Positions 43,381 to 51,822 of a DNA stretch of 64,000 nt are shown here, piece after piece; within the stretch, counting starts at the first letter, position 1; every line of letters starts with the position of its first letter. Location: positions 1-64,000 of the forward strand of contig CAJXLB010000003.1 in the NCBI GenBank assembly GCA_913055905.1, read 5' to 3'. This DNA comes from an uncultured Winogradskyella sp. Lineage in GTDB: Bacteria; Bacteroidota; Bacteroidia; Flavobacteriales; Flavobacteriaceae. The notes beneath the pieces are model-generated. The model did no database searches, had not been told where the DNA came from, and was given only the letters and a program-made list of their open reading frames with translations. The position numbers and the translations under genes are program-made.

Positions 43381-44265
43381 CTATTGTTTAATAAAACGTT
43401 TGGTTTGGGTAGATTGCCCATCTGTAACTTTTACCAAATAAATACCGCTTCTCCACTGAGACACATCCACAGAAGAACGTAACTGGTTGATTTCATTTTG
43501 GTATATTTTTTTTCCAAGGACATCGTAAACAGTGACCACCATATTAGATTGTACCTGTGGAACTTTAAGATTCAATGTATTTCGACCAGGATTTGGAGAA
43601 ATAACAAATTTTGTATTGCCTTGGCTAAATTCATCCAGGCTTAGAGCAGCGAGCGCTGTAATATTGTCCAAATGCATTTCTGCGTCTATAACCTCACCTC
43701 GCCATGCTGGTGTAGGGCTGCTTAAAATTCTCATTTCAGTGACATCTGCTAACGTCGCAGCAATATCAAATCCAGCAACGCCACCATCATTACCATCAGA
43801 AACAGAGGTGAAATCAGAAGCTGCAATTGGAATTCCTATTTCTGTCCATGGACCACCTGCTCGAACACTTACTCCATTGGTCGTAGAAAATTTTCCTCCA
43901 GGTCCTGTAACCGATATCCTTACTGTGATATCATTTGTTAGAGACCTTACATCCATACTCATAGCAAAAACTCCGGCACTTGTAAAATTACCAGACCATT
44001 GATTGCCTATACTTCTAATTATCATTCTAGAGCCAGCGCCTCCTGGACTTCCAGAAGTGATATCCCTTAAATAATTATCATCAGCACCATTTGGTCCTCC
44101 AGAGCTAACATTAGTAGCTGCAAAGCCTAACGCTGCTGAGGCAGCAGCTTCTTCCCAATTCTGCTCAGTTCCGTCCTCAAAATCATCTACTTGGTTGAGC
44201 ACAACCTGCCCATAAGAGAACGTTGTAAAAATAAAAACTAAGTAAAAGAGTAAAGTTTGTTTCAT
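43381..44265 (-). CDS. Exported T9SS sorting-domain protein
   Basis: From ATG at 44265 the protein has 294 residues with a signal peptide (KQTLLFYLVFIFTTFSYGQ); an in-frame GTG at 44277 and ATG at 44271 are less likely. The mature region is a carbohydrate-binding-like jelly roll (about 25-205): NQVDDFEDGTEQNWEEA, GAGSRMIIRSIGNQWSGNF, HLDNITAL. A type A T9SS sorting domain follows (about 222-294, FVISPNPGRNTLNLKVP to QTKRFIKQ). No catalytic domain is visible. It is probably a secreted binding protein. It is monocistronic, ending at a terminator. Confidence 0.87.
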   Translation of the reverse strand: MKQTLLFYLVFIFTTFSYGQVVLNQVDDFEDGTEQNWEEAAASAALGFAATNVSSGGPNGADDNYLRDITSGSPGGAGSRMIIRSIGNQWSGNFTSAGVFAMSMDVRSLTNDITVRISVTGPGGKFSTTNGVSVRAGGPWTEIGIPIAASDFTSVSDGNDGGVAGFDIAATLADVTEMRILSSPTPAWRGEVIDAEMHLDNITALAALSLDEFSQGNTKFVISPNPGRNTLNLKVPQVQSNMVVTVYDVLGKKIYQNEINQLRSSVDVSQWRSGIYLVKVTDGQSTQTKRFIKQ

Positions 44266-44340
44266 AAACATAACCACATGTTAGTGCAATTTAACAATAA
44301 ATATGATACTGCCGATTAAAAAATTCGTAAAAGTAGGCGC

Positions 44341-47193
44341 TTACTTACTTAAGTACATTTTACGCCTTGCATATAAATCGTAAAACTCATCATCTTTTAA
44401 ACTCTCAATGAATAAGATGCTTTCTCCTGTACTCTTCATTTCGGGTCCTAATTGTTTATTCACATTAGGAAACTTATTAAATGAGAACACAGGTTGTTTA
44501 ATAGCATAGCCCTTTAAGTGAGGTTTAAAATCAAAATCAGATAATTTTTTGTCGCCGAGCATCACCTTTGTGGCGTAATTAACATAAGGTTCGCCATAAG
44601 CTTTAGCAATAAAAGGTACTGTTCTAGAAGCACGCGGATTGGCCTCAATGATATACACCGTATCGTCCTTAATAGCAAACTGAATATTAATTAATCCTAC
44701 TGTATTTAAAGCTAGCGCAATCTTTTTGGTATGATCTTTTATTTGCTGCATGACAAATTCACCGAGATTGAAAGGTGGCAAGGTGGCATTGCTATCTCCA
44801 GAATGAATACCGCATGGCTCTATATGTTCCATTATCCCAATAATATAGACATTTTCGCCATCACAAATGGCATCAGCTTCGGCCTCAATGGCACCGTCTA
44901 AATAATGATCCAACAACAATTTATTGCCTGGTATAGATTTTAACAAATCTATCACATGCTCTTCCAAGTCTTTTTTATTGATCACAATTTTCATGCCCTG
45001 ACCACCAAGAACATATGACGGTCTTACCAATATTGGGAACTTAAGTTCATCAGCAACCTTTAAGGCTTCTTCTGCCGTTTCTGCCGTATCAAATTGCGGA
45101 TAAGGAATGTTATTTTCTTTAAGTAAGGTTGAGAAACTACCTCTATCCTCAGCTAAATCCAAAGATTCATAGCTCGTCCCCATAATCTTAATGCCATAAC
45201 GGTCTAACTTTTCGGCTAGTTTTAAGGCTGTTTGCCCTCCAAGTTGCACGATAACCCCTTCTGGCTTTTCATGCTGAATGATGTCGTAAATATGCTCCCA
45301 AAAAACAGGTTCAAAGTAGAGCTTATCAGCAATATCAAAGTCTGTAGAAACGGTCTCTGGATTACAGTTAATCATGATGGTCTCGTAACCACATTCCGCA
45401 GCGGCTAAGACACCATGTACGCAGCAGTAATCAAATTCAATACCTTGACCAATTCGGTTAGGACCAGAACCTAAAACTATAATTTTCTTTTTATCGGAGA
45501 CAACGCTCTCGTTGCCAACGGTCACCGTTCCGTCCGGATATTGGACTTCACTTTCAAACGTAGAATAATAATATGGTGTTTGCGCTTCAAATTCGGCAGC
45601 ACAAGTGTCGACTAATTTATAAACCCTATTGATTTTAAACTCCCGTCTTTTATTGTAAACCTGGCTTTCTAGGCAACCTAACATATGTGCTATTTGCCTA
45701 TCTCCATAACCTTTTTGTTTCGCTTCCAGTAATAGTTCACGTTCTATATTTTCTATTTTGTAGGTAGAAATTTCCCTTTCTAAATGGAATAGCTCTTCAT
45801 ATTGCTTTAAAAACCACATATCAATTTTGGTGATATCGTGGATGCGGCTTAAAGGTATTCCCATTGCTATAGCATCGTAAATCACAAACACGCGATCCCA
45901 GCTCGCATAGGTCAACTTTTGGATAATTTGATCGTAATTTCGATATCCTTTACCATCAGCACCTAAGCCGTTTCGCTTTATTTCTAAGGATTGGGTAGCC
46001 TTATGAAGCGCTTCTTGGAACGAGCGGCCAATAGCCATAACTTCTCCAACTGCTTTCATCTGAAGGCCTAAAGTTCTATCGGAACCTTCGAATTTGTCGA
46101 AATTCCAACGCGGTATTTTTACGATAACATAGTCTAAGGTTGGTTCAAATAATGCCGATGTGGATTTCGTAATCTGATTACTTAACTCGTCTAGAGTATA
46201 GCCCAAGGCCAATTTCGCTGCAATTTTTGCGATAGGATATCCTGTGGCTTTACTGGCCAAGGCTGATGAGCGCGAAACACGAGGGTTTATCTCTATGGCA
46301 ATGATCTCCTCTTCTTCATCCGGACTAACCGCAAACTGTACGTTACAACCGCCAGCAAAATCACCAATGCTTCGCATCATGTGAATGGCCATATCTCTCA
46401 TTTTCTGAAAGGTCTTATCGGATAAGGTCATGGCTGGTGCGACAGTTATAGAATCTCCCGTATGAATTCCCATTGGGTCCATGTTTTCAATGGTACAGAT
46501 AATTACGACGTTATCGTTCTTGTCGCGAAGCAACTCTAACTCGTACTCTTTCCAACCAATGAGCGCCTTATCGATCATCACCTCATGAATAGGAGAAATC
46601 TCCAATCCCCTTGTTAGGGATTCATCAAACTCCGTCTCATTATAAACAATTGAAGCCCCTGCGCCACCTAATGTAAATGACGCCCTAATACATAATGGAA
46701 AACCGAACTCCTGAGCTATTTCCTTTCCTTTAAGGTATGAGGTGGCCGTAGCCTGCGGTGCCATGCCAACACCTATTTTTGTCATTAAATCCCTAAACTG
46801 CTCCCTATCTTCTGTAATATTAATGGCATCTATATCTACACCTATTATCTTCACGCCAAAATCTTCCCAAATCCCTTTTTCATCCGCTTCGATACAAAGG
46901 TTAAGTGCTGTTTGGCCTCCCATAGTTGGGAGTACCGCATCAATCTGTGGATGCTCCTTTAAAATTTTTAAAATAGATTTTGTAGTTAATGGCAGAAGAT
47001 AGACATGATCTGCCATGGTTGGATCCGTCATAATGGTAGCCGGATTGGAATTGATTAAAATGGTCTCAATACCATCCTCACGCAATGAGCGCAAGGCTTG
47101 AGAACCTGAATAATCAAACTCACAGGCTTGACCGATGATTATAGGACCAGACCCAATTAGAAGTATGGATTTTAAGTTTTTATCTTTTGGCAT
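44341..47193 (-). CDS. carB: Carbamoyl phosphate synthase large subunit, short form
   Basis: Makes carbamoyl phosphate for pyrimidine and arginine synthesis from glutamine-derived ammonia, bicarbonate and two ATP. The 950-residue protein has both ATP-grasp halves: N-terminal (about 1-400: GSGPIIIGQACEFDYSGSQA, GGAGASIVYN) and C-terminal (about 565-945: GSGPNRIGQGIEFDYCCVHG, VLGGQGMKIVIN, EANPRASRTVPFIAKAYG). An oligomerisation segment lies between them. It stops at YDLYARRKMYLSK, before the MGS-like allosteric domain that ends the 1073-residue E. coli enzyme. I recall the same length in other Flavobacteriaceae, so this is probably a family trait. The small subunit carA is not in the window. 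Confidence 0.95.
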   Translation of the reverse strand: MPKDKNLKSILLIGSGPIIIGQACEFDYSGSQALRSLREDGIETILINSNPATIMTDPTMADHVYLLPLTTKSILKILKEHPQIDAVLPTMGGQTALNLCIEADEKGIWEDFGVKIIGVDIDAINITEDREQFRDLMTKIGVGMAPQATATSYLKGKEIAQEFGFPLCIRASFTLGGAGASIVYNETEFDESLTRGLEISPIHEVMIDKALIGWKEYELELLRDKNDNVVIICTIENMDPMGIHTGDSITVAPAMTLSDKTFQKMRDMAIHMMRSIGDFAGGCNVQFAVSPDEEEEIIAIEINPRVSRSSALASKATGYPIAKIAAKLALGYTLDELSNQITKSTSALFEPTLDYVIVKIPRWNFDKFEGSDRTLGLQMKAVGEVMAIGRSFQEALHKATQSLEIKRNGLGADGKGYRNYDQIIQKLTYASWDRVFVIYDAIAMGIPLSRIHDITKIDMWFLKQYEELFHLEREISTYKIENIERELLLEAKQKGYGDRQIAHMLGCLESQVYNKRREFKINRVYKLVDTCAAEFEAQTPYYYSTFESEVQYPDGTVTVGNESVVSDKKKIIVLGSGPNRIGQGIEFDYCCVHGVLAAAECGYETIMINCNPETVSTDFDIADKLYFEPVFWEHIYDIIQHEKPEGVIVQLGGQTALKLAEKLDRYGIKIMGTSYESLDLAEDRGSFSTLLKENNIPYPQFDTAETAEEALKVADELKFPILVRPSYVLGGQGMKIVINKKDLEEHVIDLLKSIPGNKLLLDHYLDGAIEAEADAICDGENVYIIGIMEHIEPCGIHSGDSNATLPPFNLGEFVMQQIKDHTKKIALALNTVGLINIQFAIKDDTVYIIEANPRASRTVPFIAKAYGEPYVNYATKVMLGDKKLSDFDFKPHLKGYAIKQPVFSFNKFPNVNKQLGPEMKSTGESILFIESLKDDEFYDLYARRKMYLSK

Positions 47194-47238
47194 GAAGGTG
47201 AATTTTTTGCTGCGTAAAAATAGTTATCAATAGGGTAC

Positions 47239-47272
47239 AAAAAAAGGCGTTACACCTAAGTAACACCTTTTA
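47239..47272 (-). terminator. Terminator of rpmH
   Basis: On the minus strand AAAAGGTGTTAC pairs with GTAACGCCTTTT (one G-U) around TTAGGT, followed by more T. It lies between rpmH and carB, so carB is transcribed separately or by read-through. Confidence 0.85.
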
Positions 47273-47292
47273 ATATTAACAATTGTTAATCA

Positions 47293-47454
47293 TTATTTTT
47301 TATGTCTTGCTTCAGTAGATACAGACAATTTCTTTCTTCCTTTAGCTCTTCTTCGTGCTAAAACTTTTCTTCCATTAACAGATGCCATTCTTTCTCTGAA
47401 ACCGTGCTTGTTTCTTCTTTTGCGCTTCGAAGGCTGAAATGTTCTTTTACTCAT
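47293..47454 (-). CDS. rpmH: Large ribosomal subunit protein bL34
   Basis: bL34 of the 50S subunit, 53 residues. The sequence starts [18 protein letters not shown] and continues [20 protein letters not shown], the invariant family pattern, and ends [14 protein letters not shown]. The C-terminal extension of several residues is typical of Bacteroidota. It has its own full-consensus promoter and a terminator. The neighbours rnpA and dnaA, common in other phyla, are absent. Confidence 0.98.
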   Translation of the reverse strand: MSKRTFQPSKRKRRNKHGFRERMASVNGRKVLARRRAKGRKKLSVSTEARHKK

Positions 47455-47514
47455 TGTCTTATATCTTTATTCTGCTATTCGTATTTAATGTATGGTCCTC
47501 TTTAAAACCGCGTG

Positions 47515-47544
47515 CAAATATACAACAAGTTTTTACTTTAGCAA
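47515..47544 (-). promoter_or_regulatory. Promoter of rpmH
   Basis: On the minus strand: TTG (47542-47544), 19 bp, TATATTTG (47515-47522). Full consensus. The start is near 47510, with about 55 nt of leader. Confidence 0.8.
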
Positions 47545-47577
47545 GAGGTCAAATAAAATATTTTTAATAGTTTTTCA

Positions 47578-47585
47578 TACCTTTG
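47578..47585 (+). promoter_or_regulatory. -7 box of the 192-aa repeat-protein gene
   Basis: TACCTTTG, full match to TANNTTTG, 21 bases before the ATG at 47607. No TTG is seen at the ideal distance. It sets the start at 47607, since an in-frame TTG at 47583 lies inside it. Confidence 0.5.
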
Positions 47586-47606
47586 CCCACTCTTAAAACA
47601 CAGGAT

Positions 47607-48185
47607 ATGTTCAATAAAAATATAAAATTAATTATCGCTGCATTAATCATTGGTTATGCCATTTATCAATTTGTAGAAGGCTATATAGGCAATGGTATTA
47701 TGTACATTTTATTATCAACCATATTCATTTTTCTTTATTTTAAAAATGAAATGATCTTATTGGCATTTTTGAGATTGCGCAAGCAAGATTTCGAAGGCGC
47801 TAAGAAATGGTTGGATAAAATTAAGAACCCGAAAGCAGCGTTGGTTAAAAAACAACAAGGTTACCTTAACTACCTCAACGGCATCATGGTATCACAGACT
47901 AATATGAATGAAGCCGAAAAATACTTCAAAAACGCCATTAAGTTGGGTTTATCCATGAATCATGATCTTGCCATGGCCAAATTAAATCTAGCAGGGATTG
48001 CTTTTACGAAAAGACGGAAGCAAGAGGCTAAAAAGTTGCTTGCTGAAGCAGAAAAGCTAGATAAACGCGATATGCTAGCCGATCAAATTAAAATGATGAA
48101 ACAACAGATGAAAAAGGCGTCCATTCCTAGGCAACAGTATGGGCAACCCACTTCGGCAAGGCAGAATAGAAGAAGTAGACGCTAA
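47607..48185 (+). CDS. TPR-like membrane-anchored protein
   Basis: The 192-residue protein has two N-terminal membrane helices (IKLIIAALIIGYAIYQFVEG and IMYILLSTIFIFLYF). A TPR-like helical region (about 60-165) follows: FEGAKKWLDKIKNPKAALVKKQQGYLNYLNG, MNEAEKYFKNAIKLGLSM, KLNLAGIAFTKRRKQEAKKLLAEAEKLDKRD. A basic tail ends in RQNRRSRR. The TPR part probably mediates protein contacts on the cytoplasmic side. I cannot name the partner. It is divergent from rpmH. Confidence 0.82.
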   Translation: MFNKNIKLIIAALIIGYAIYQFVEGYIGNGIMYILLSTIFIFLYFKNEMILLAFLRLRKQDFEGAKKWLDKIKNPKAALVKKQQGYLNYLNGIMVSQTNMNEAEKYFKNAIKLGLSMNHDLAMAKLNLAGIAFTKRRKQEAKKLLAEAEKLDKRDMLADQIKMMKQQMKKASIPRQQYGQPTSARQNRRSRR

Positions 48186-48191
48186 CTCGCT

Positions 48192-49640
48192 CTACAATAG
48201 TGGTGCTAATAATTTTGATGTAGACTCTACAAAACGCGCCGTAATTGGCCGTTTTTCCCACTGATCGAGGTGTACCTGTTCAGAATCCTCTAAATCCAAA
48301 AGAAACTGTTCCTTTAGAACGCTGCTGGTTTCTTTGTCATAGATGAAGGCATTCACTTCGAAATTGATATCAAAGCTTCGGTAATCCATATTGGCTGTGC
48401 CGATGGAGCAAATTTCATCATCCAGAACCATGGTTTTTGCATGTATAAAGCCCTTTTTATAGCGAAAAACCTTGACACCAGCCTCTAGAATATGTTGTAA
48501 GTACGATGATGTCGCAGAACCCGAAATCCAAGAATCGGATTTTTCTGGTATTAGAAGTTGAACATCAACACCACTGCGTGTTGCAATTTGTAACGCAGCT
48601 AGAATTTCGTCATTAGGAATAAAATAGGGCGTTGTAATATACACGTAATGCCGTGCTGTCATTATAGCAGTGAAAATCGCTTCCATGATATCTGGCCAAT
48701 CTGTATCTGGTCCGCTAGATACAATCTGTACACCTGCCCTATTTTGAACTTGCGTATTGGGAAAATAACGGTCTGATAGTTTTACTGGTGCCTCTTGCAC
48801 AAAATCCCAAGTTGTAAAGAACAAAATCTGCAACGGTTTAACCGCTTCGCCTTCGATTCTTAGATGCGTATCGCGCCAGTACCTCCCATTATCAGGATTA
48901 ATGTAATGATCAGCAATATTAACGCCACCAACATAACCTACCTTACCATCAACAACCAAGATTTTTCTATGATCGCGATAATTCATTTTTCCGGTTAGAC
49001 CAGAAAATAAAACAGGCATAAATGGATAATGCAACACACCTGCTCCGCTTAGACGTTTTTTATTGCTTCGAGAAATATCGCTCCCTACGTCGTCATAAAC
49101 AAGTCTTACCTCAATGCCTTCTTTAGCCTTTTTGCACAGCAAATCAATAACCTTATTACCAATAGTATCATCCTCTAAGATGTAATATTCCATATGTATG
49201 TGATGCTGAGCAGCTTCTATATCCTTTAAAAAATATTCAAACTTTTCTTCGCCATTGACAAGGACCTTAAGCTCATTGTACGTGGTAAGTTTGGATTTTT
49301 CGGTATTATGGATGAGCTTATAAAGTTTTGTTTTTTCTTGAAGAATTTCTTCAACGGCATCTTCTTCCTTCTCTTCGAGACTAAGCTCGTTCAATATTTT
49401 TTTCACTACCTGTTGGTCCAAAACATTTTTTCGGTTAAATATTTTGGACTTACGATAATCTTGGCCGAACAACACATAGACGACCAAGCCTAAGAAGGGC
49501 AGTAGAAGCAACACCAAGATGTAACTCATGGTTTTGCTGGGACTCAACTGTTTAAATAGAATGATAAAAATTAGAACTATAGCCAAAATATAGTTCGCAG
49601 CTACTAGGAAGGTGCCTATGTGATCCCTAATAAAGTCCAA
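48192..49640 (-). CDS. cls: Cardiolipin synthase
   Basis: Transfers a phosphatidyl group between two phosphatidylglycerol molecules at the inner membrane to make cardiolipin. The 482-residue protein has two N-terminal helices (about 10-32 and 38-60). It also has two phospholipase-D HKD motifs: HRKILVVDGKVGYVGG with MNYRDHRK, and FIHAKTMVLDDEICSIGTANMDYRSFD. Length is normal for bacterial Cls. It follows the lytic transglycosylase gene by 3 bases. Confidence 0.96.
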   Translation of the reverse strand: MDFIRDHIGTFLVAANYILAIVLIFIILFKQLSPSKTMSYILVLLLLPFLGLVVYVLFGQDYRKSKIFNRKNVLDQQVVKKILNELSLEEKEEDAVEEILQEKTKLYKLIHNTEKSKLTTYNELKVLVNGEEKFEYFLKDIEAAQHHIHMEYYILEDDTIGNKVIDLLCKKAKEGIEVRLVYDDVGSDISRSNKKRLSGAGVLHYPFMPVLFSGLTGKMNYRDHRKILVVDGKVGYVGGVNIADHYINPDNGRYWRDTHLRIEGEAVKPLQILFFTTWDFVQEAPVKLSDRYFPNTQVQNRAGVQIVSSGPDTDWPDIMEAIFTAIMTARHYVYITTPYFIPNDEILAALQIATRSGVDVQLLIPEKSDSWISGSATSSYLQHILEAGVKVFRYKKGFIHAKTMVLDDEICSIGTANMDYRSFDINFEVNAFIYDKETSSVLKEQFLLDLEDSEQVHLDQWEKRPITARFVESTSKLLAPLL

Positions 49641-49643
49641 ATT

Positions 49644-50579
49644 CTAGGGCGCTACAGAATAATATCCCTTTTCGGGTATCTCAATAAAATATTCCTTTCT
49701 GCTTTTATTGTTAAGGTGCTTTTCCCTTAACCAAGGATTGTGCAGTTTTAAAATCTTATAGTTGATGCCAAAGGTACTGGCGAACTGCGTAAAATCAGTA
49801 ACTGCAGTATCTACTTTAACACTGTAAGTAGGAACGGCATGATACAAATCGTTAGTGTTGAAATTAAATCCATATCGTGATGGATGTGACAAGATTTCCT
49901 TTAAAGCTACAATTCTAAAAATATAGCGACCGGTTTCTTCACCAAGTAACAAATCGTAATAATCCGTTACATTCTGATCTTCCAATCGTCGAGCGATACC
50001 TGCCATTCCCGCATTATACGAGGCGGCTGCAAGGGTCCATGTCCCGAAACGCTCCTTTGCCTCTTTAAGATATTTACACGCCACCTCAGTAGCCTTTTCC
50101 AAATTATAACGCTCATCTACATTAGAGTTAATTTCCAGACCATTTTCTTGACCTGTAGCGCTCATAATTTGCCATATTCCCCTGGCACCTGCCGGAGACA
50201 CGGCATTGGTTAAACCGCTCTCAATTACAGCGAGGTATTTAAAATCATCTGGAATCCCATTCTTTTTCAAAATAGGTTCAATTATGGGAAAGTATTTTTT
50301 AGCGCGCTTAAACATGAGCAAACCGTTGGATTGCCAATAGGTATTTACCAATAATTCACGATCCATGCGCTCATAAATATCCGGATTGCCAATAGGCAAC
50401 TCTTCACCGGCAAAATTTAGGCCCATGGGCATCTCCAAGGCGTAAACATTGTAATCGTTTATATAGGGCTTTTCTTTTCCAATGGTCTCATCAGATGGTG
50501 CTTTTTGCATCGAAAAAATCAATAATCCGAATATAGAGACCAGCCCAATCGCAGCCAGTAAATTTTTAAGTAAATGCAT
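49644..50579 (-). CDS. Lytic murein transglycosylase (MltD-like SLT domain)
   Basis: Cleaves peptidoglycan between MurNAc and GlcNAc, forming 1,6-anhydro ends. ATG at 50579 gives 311 residues with a membrane anchor (HLLKNLLAAIGLVSIFGLLIFS). The SLT domain (about 95-245) has the catalytic Glu in YLAVIESGLTNAVSPAGARGIWQIM, ATEVACKYLKEAKERFGTWTLAAASYNAG and IFRIVALKEIL. The C-terminal part (YSVKVDTAVTDFTQFASTFGINYKILKLHNPWL) looks like a degenerate LysM. It is between cls and the alpha/beta hydrolase on the minus strand. Confidence 0.93.
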   Translation of the reverse strand: MHLLKNLLAAIGLVSIFGLLIFSMQKAPSDETIGKEKPYINDYNVYALEMPMGLNFAGEELPIGNPDIYERMDRELLVNTYWQSNGLLMFKRAKKYFPIIEPILKKNGIPDDFKYLAVIESGLTNAVSPAGARGIWQIMSATGQENGLEINSNVDERYNLEKATEVACKYLKEAKERFGTWTLAAASYNAGMAGIARRLEDQNVTDYYDLLLGEETGRYIFRIVALKEILSHPSRYGFNFNTNDLYHAVPTYSVKVDTAVTDFTQFASTFGINYKILKLHNPWLREKHLNNKSRKEYFIEIPEKGYYSVAP

Positions 50580-50627
50580 GGTATTCAATTTTTTTTAAAA
50601 GTAAGTAAACTATTTTTTCTTTCAAAT

Positions 50628-51290
50628 TTAAGACTCAATTAACTTAGGTAAGTTCTCATTGAACCATTTATATTTATTTAGAATCATAATATGCGTACCT
50701 CCCTTTACAACGATACAGTCTCCCTGACAAGAATGCGGAAAGACCAAATCATTATCACCATGGATATAGATGGCCTTTGGGTTGGGTTTATCTTGTTTCC
50801 AGCATACGATTTGTTCTATAGACCAATCTAGGTAAGTCTTGTCTGTAACGGACAAATATTTCTTGTACAGATCCACCCGTTTTTTAATCGTCTCTCCAAA
50901 AGCGTACTTGGCCAACAAATCTATATTACTGAGCCATTGGGTTGGTAAAACCTTATAAGCCTTGGTATATTTTAAAATCTTTAACCGTTTGGGCAATTCG
51001 TGATAGCTTTTTACACTTGATACCACAAACAGTTTTTTTAGATTTAAAAATTTAGACATCTCCTGCACCAACATTCCACCAAAAGAGACGCCTAGGAGTA
51101 CAGCATTCTCATGCTCTATAAATTTGCACATGCGTTGCGCATAGGAGTCAAAAGTTTCCTCTCTTTTTGGAATTTGCCATTCCAGAAAATGCAGACAATA
51201 GCGTTGAGGTGGTAATTCTATATACTCAAAAATCTTTGGGCTCGCCGCCAAACCAGGCATAAGGTAAATGTGTGTAATTGATTGACTCAT
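50628..51290 (-). CDS. Alpha/beta hydrolase
   Basis: ATG at 51290 gives 220 residues (SQSITHIYLMPGLAASP); an upstream TTG is unlikely. It has the oxyanion region LMPGLAASPKIFEY, the nucleophile elbow GVSFGGMLVQE and the catalytic-His region VKGGTHIMI, with an acid in IYIHGDNDLVFPHSCQGD. No signal peptide, so it is cytoplasmic. The substrate is unknown. It heads the minus-strand run with mltD-like and cls. Confidence 0.88.
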   Translation of the reverse strand: MSQSITHIYLMPGLAASPKIFEYIELPPQRYCLHFLEWQIPKREETFDSYAQRMCKFIEHENAVLLGVSFGGMLVQEMSKFLNLKKLFVVSSVKSYHELPKRLKILKYTKAYKVLPTQWLSNIDLLAKYAFGETIKKRVDLYKKYLSVTDKTYLDWSIEQIVCWKQDKPNPKAIYIHGDNDLVFPHSCQGDCIVVKGGTHIMILNKYKWFNENLPKLIES

Positions 51291-51340
51291 ATTTTCCAAA
51301 TAATGGATGGTTGTGCTCTAACCGTATATTTTAGAAAGCT

Positions 51341-51386
51341 AACACTGAGCTAAGGTATAGTGTTTTAACACTTGAAAACTAGTGTT
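51341..51386. promoter_or_regulatory. Four alternating AGTGTT/AACACT half-sites, candidate operator array
   Basis: AACACT at 51341-51346, AGTGTT at 51359-51364, AACACT at 51367-51372 and AGTGTT at 51381-51386 lie within 46 bp. The middle two form an inverted repeat with a 2-bp spacer. They sit between divergent genes and upstream of the -7 box at 51402. Regulator unknown. Confidence 0.4.
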
Positions 51387-51401
51387 TTGCTTATTTTTTT
51401 G

Positions 51402-51436
51402 TACTTTTGCGTAGCAAAACTATATAATTATATAGT
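51402..51436 (+). promoter_or_regulatory. -7 box and 18-bp palindrome before the GNAT-like gene
   Basis: TACTTTTG (51402-51409) matches TANNTTTG; no well-spaced -33 TTG. The predicted start near 51414 places the perfect palindrome ACTATATAATTATATAGT (51419-51436) at the 5' end of the mRNA. Confidence 0.5.
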
Positions 51437-51472
51437 ATCTACACGCCAACCGCAAACTTAAATACAGTAATT

Positions 51473-51769
51473 ATGACAGAAACTGCCGAACTAATTGACA
51501 ATGATTTTTTACGTCAATTTGAATTAAAGGTTGAAGATGACATGGCCGTTATCGAGTATTCCCTCCAAGAACGAAAAATTTTCCTAACCAAAATGATTAT
51601 TCCAGATGCCATAAATTCTGAAGAATTTGAAAAAGATTTTCTGGCTATGGTCTTTGATAACATTAAAGAAAGAAATATAAGCGTAGTTCCTACGAGCCCT
51701 CAAATTGCTAAGTTTGTTAGACGAAACAGAAAATATAAAAGAATGCTTCCTGTAGGTATTCGAATCTAA
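51473..51769 (+). CDS. Small GNAT-like N-acetyltransferase family protein (degenerate motif A)
   Basis: The 98-residue protein resembles the short YjdJ-type GNAT family. The core strand is DDMAVIEYSLQERKIFLTKMIIP and the C-terminal pattern is VVPTSPQIAKFVRRNRKYKRML, which corresponds to the family's PYV..F.RHPEY. The acetyl-CoA phosphate-binding loop RGxG between them is replaced by AINSEEFEKDF, so catalytic function is doubtful. It has its own promoter, a palindromic leader and a terminator. The degenerate loop suggests a binding or regulatory role; that is inference. Confidence 0.75.
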   Translation: MTETAELIDNDFLRQFELKVEDDMAVIEYSLQERKIFLTKMIIPDAINSEEFEKDFLAMVFDNIKERNISVVPTSPQIAKFVRRNRKYKRMLPVGIRI

Positions 51770-51788
51770 TTTTTATACAAAAGAAAAT

Positions 51789-51820
51789 AGACCCAAAACA
51801 ATTTAGTTTTGGGTTTTTTG
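51789..51820 (+). terminator. Terminator of the GNAT-like gene
   Basis: ACCCAAAAC (51791-51799) pairs with GTTTTGGGT (51806-51814) around a 6-nt loop, followed by five T. It ends 3 bases before the mtaB stop. Confidence 0.85.
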
Positions 51821-51822
51821 TT

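Noticed and set aside
43532..44002. 156-codon antisense frame in the T9SS protein gene
   Set aside because: It lies fully within a gene with a signal peptide and sorting domain on the other strand; no features of its own.
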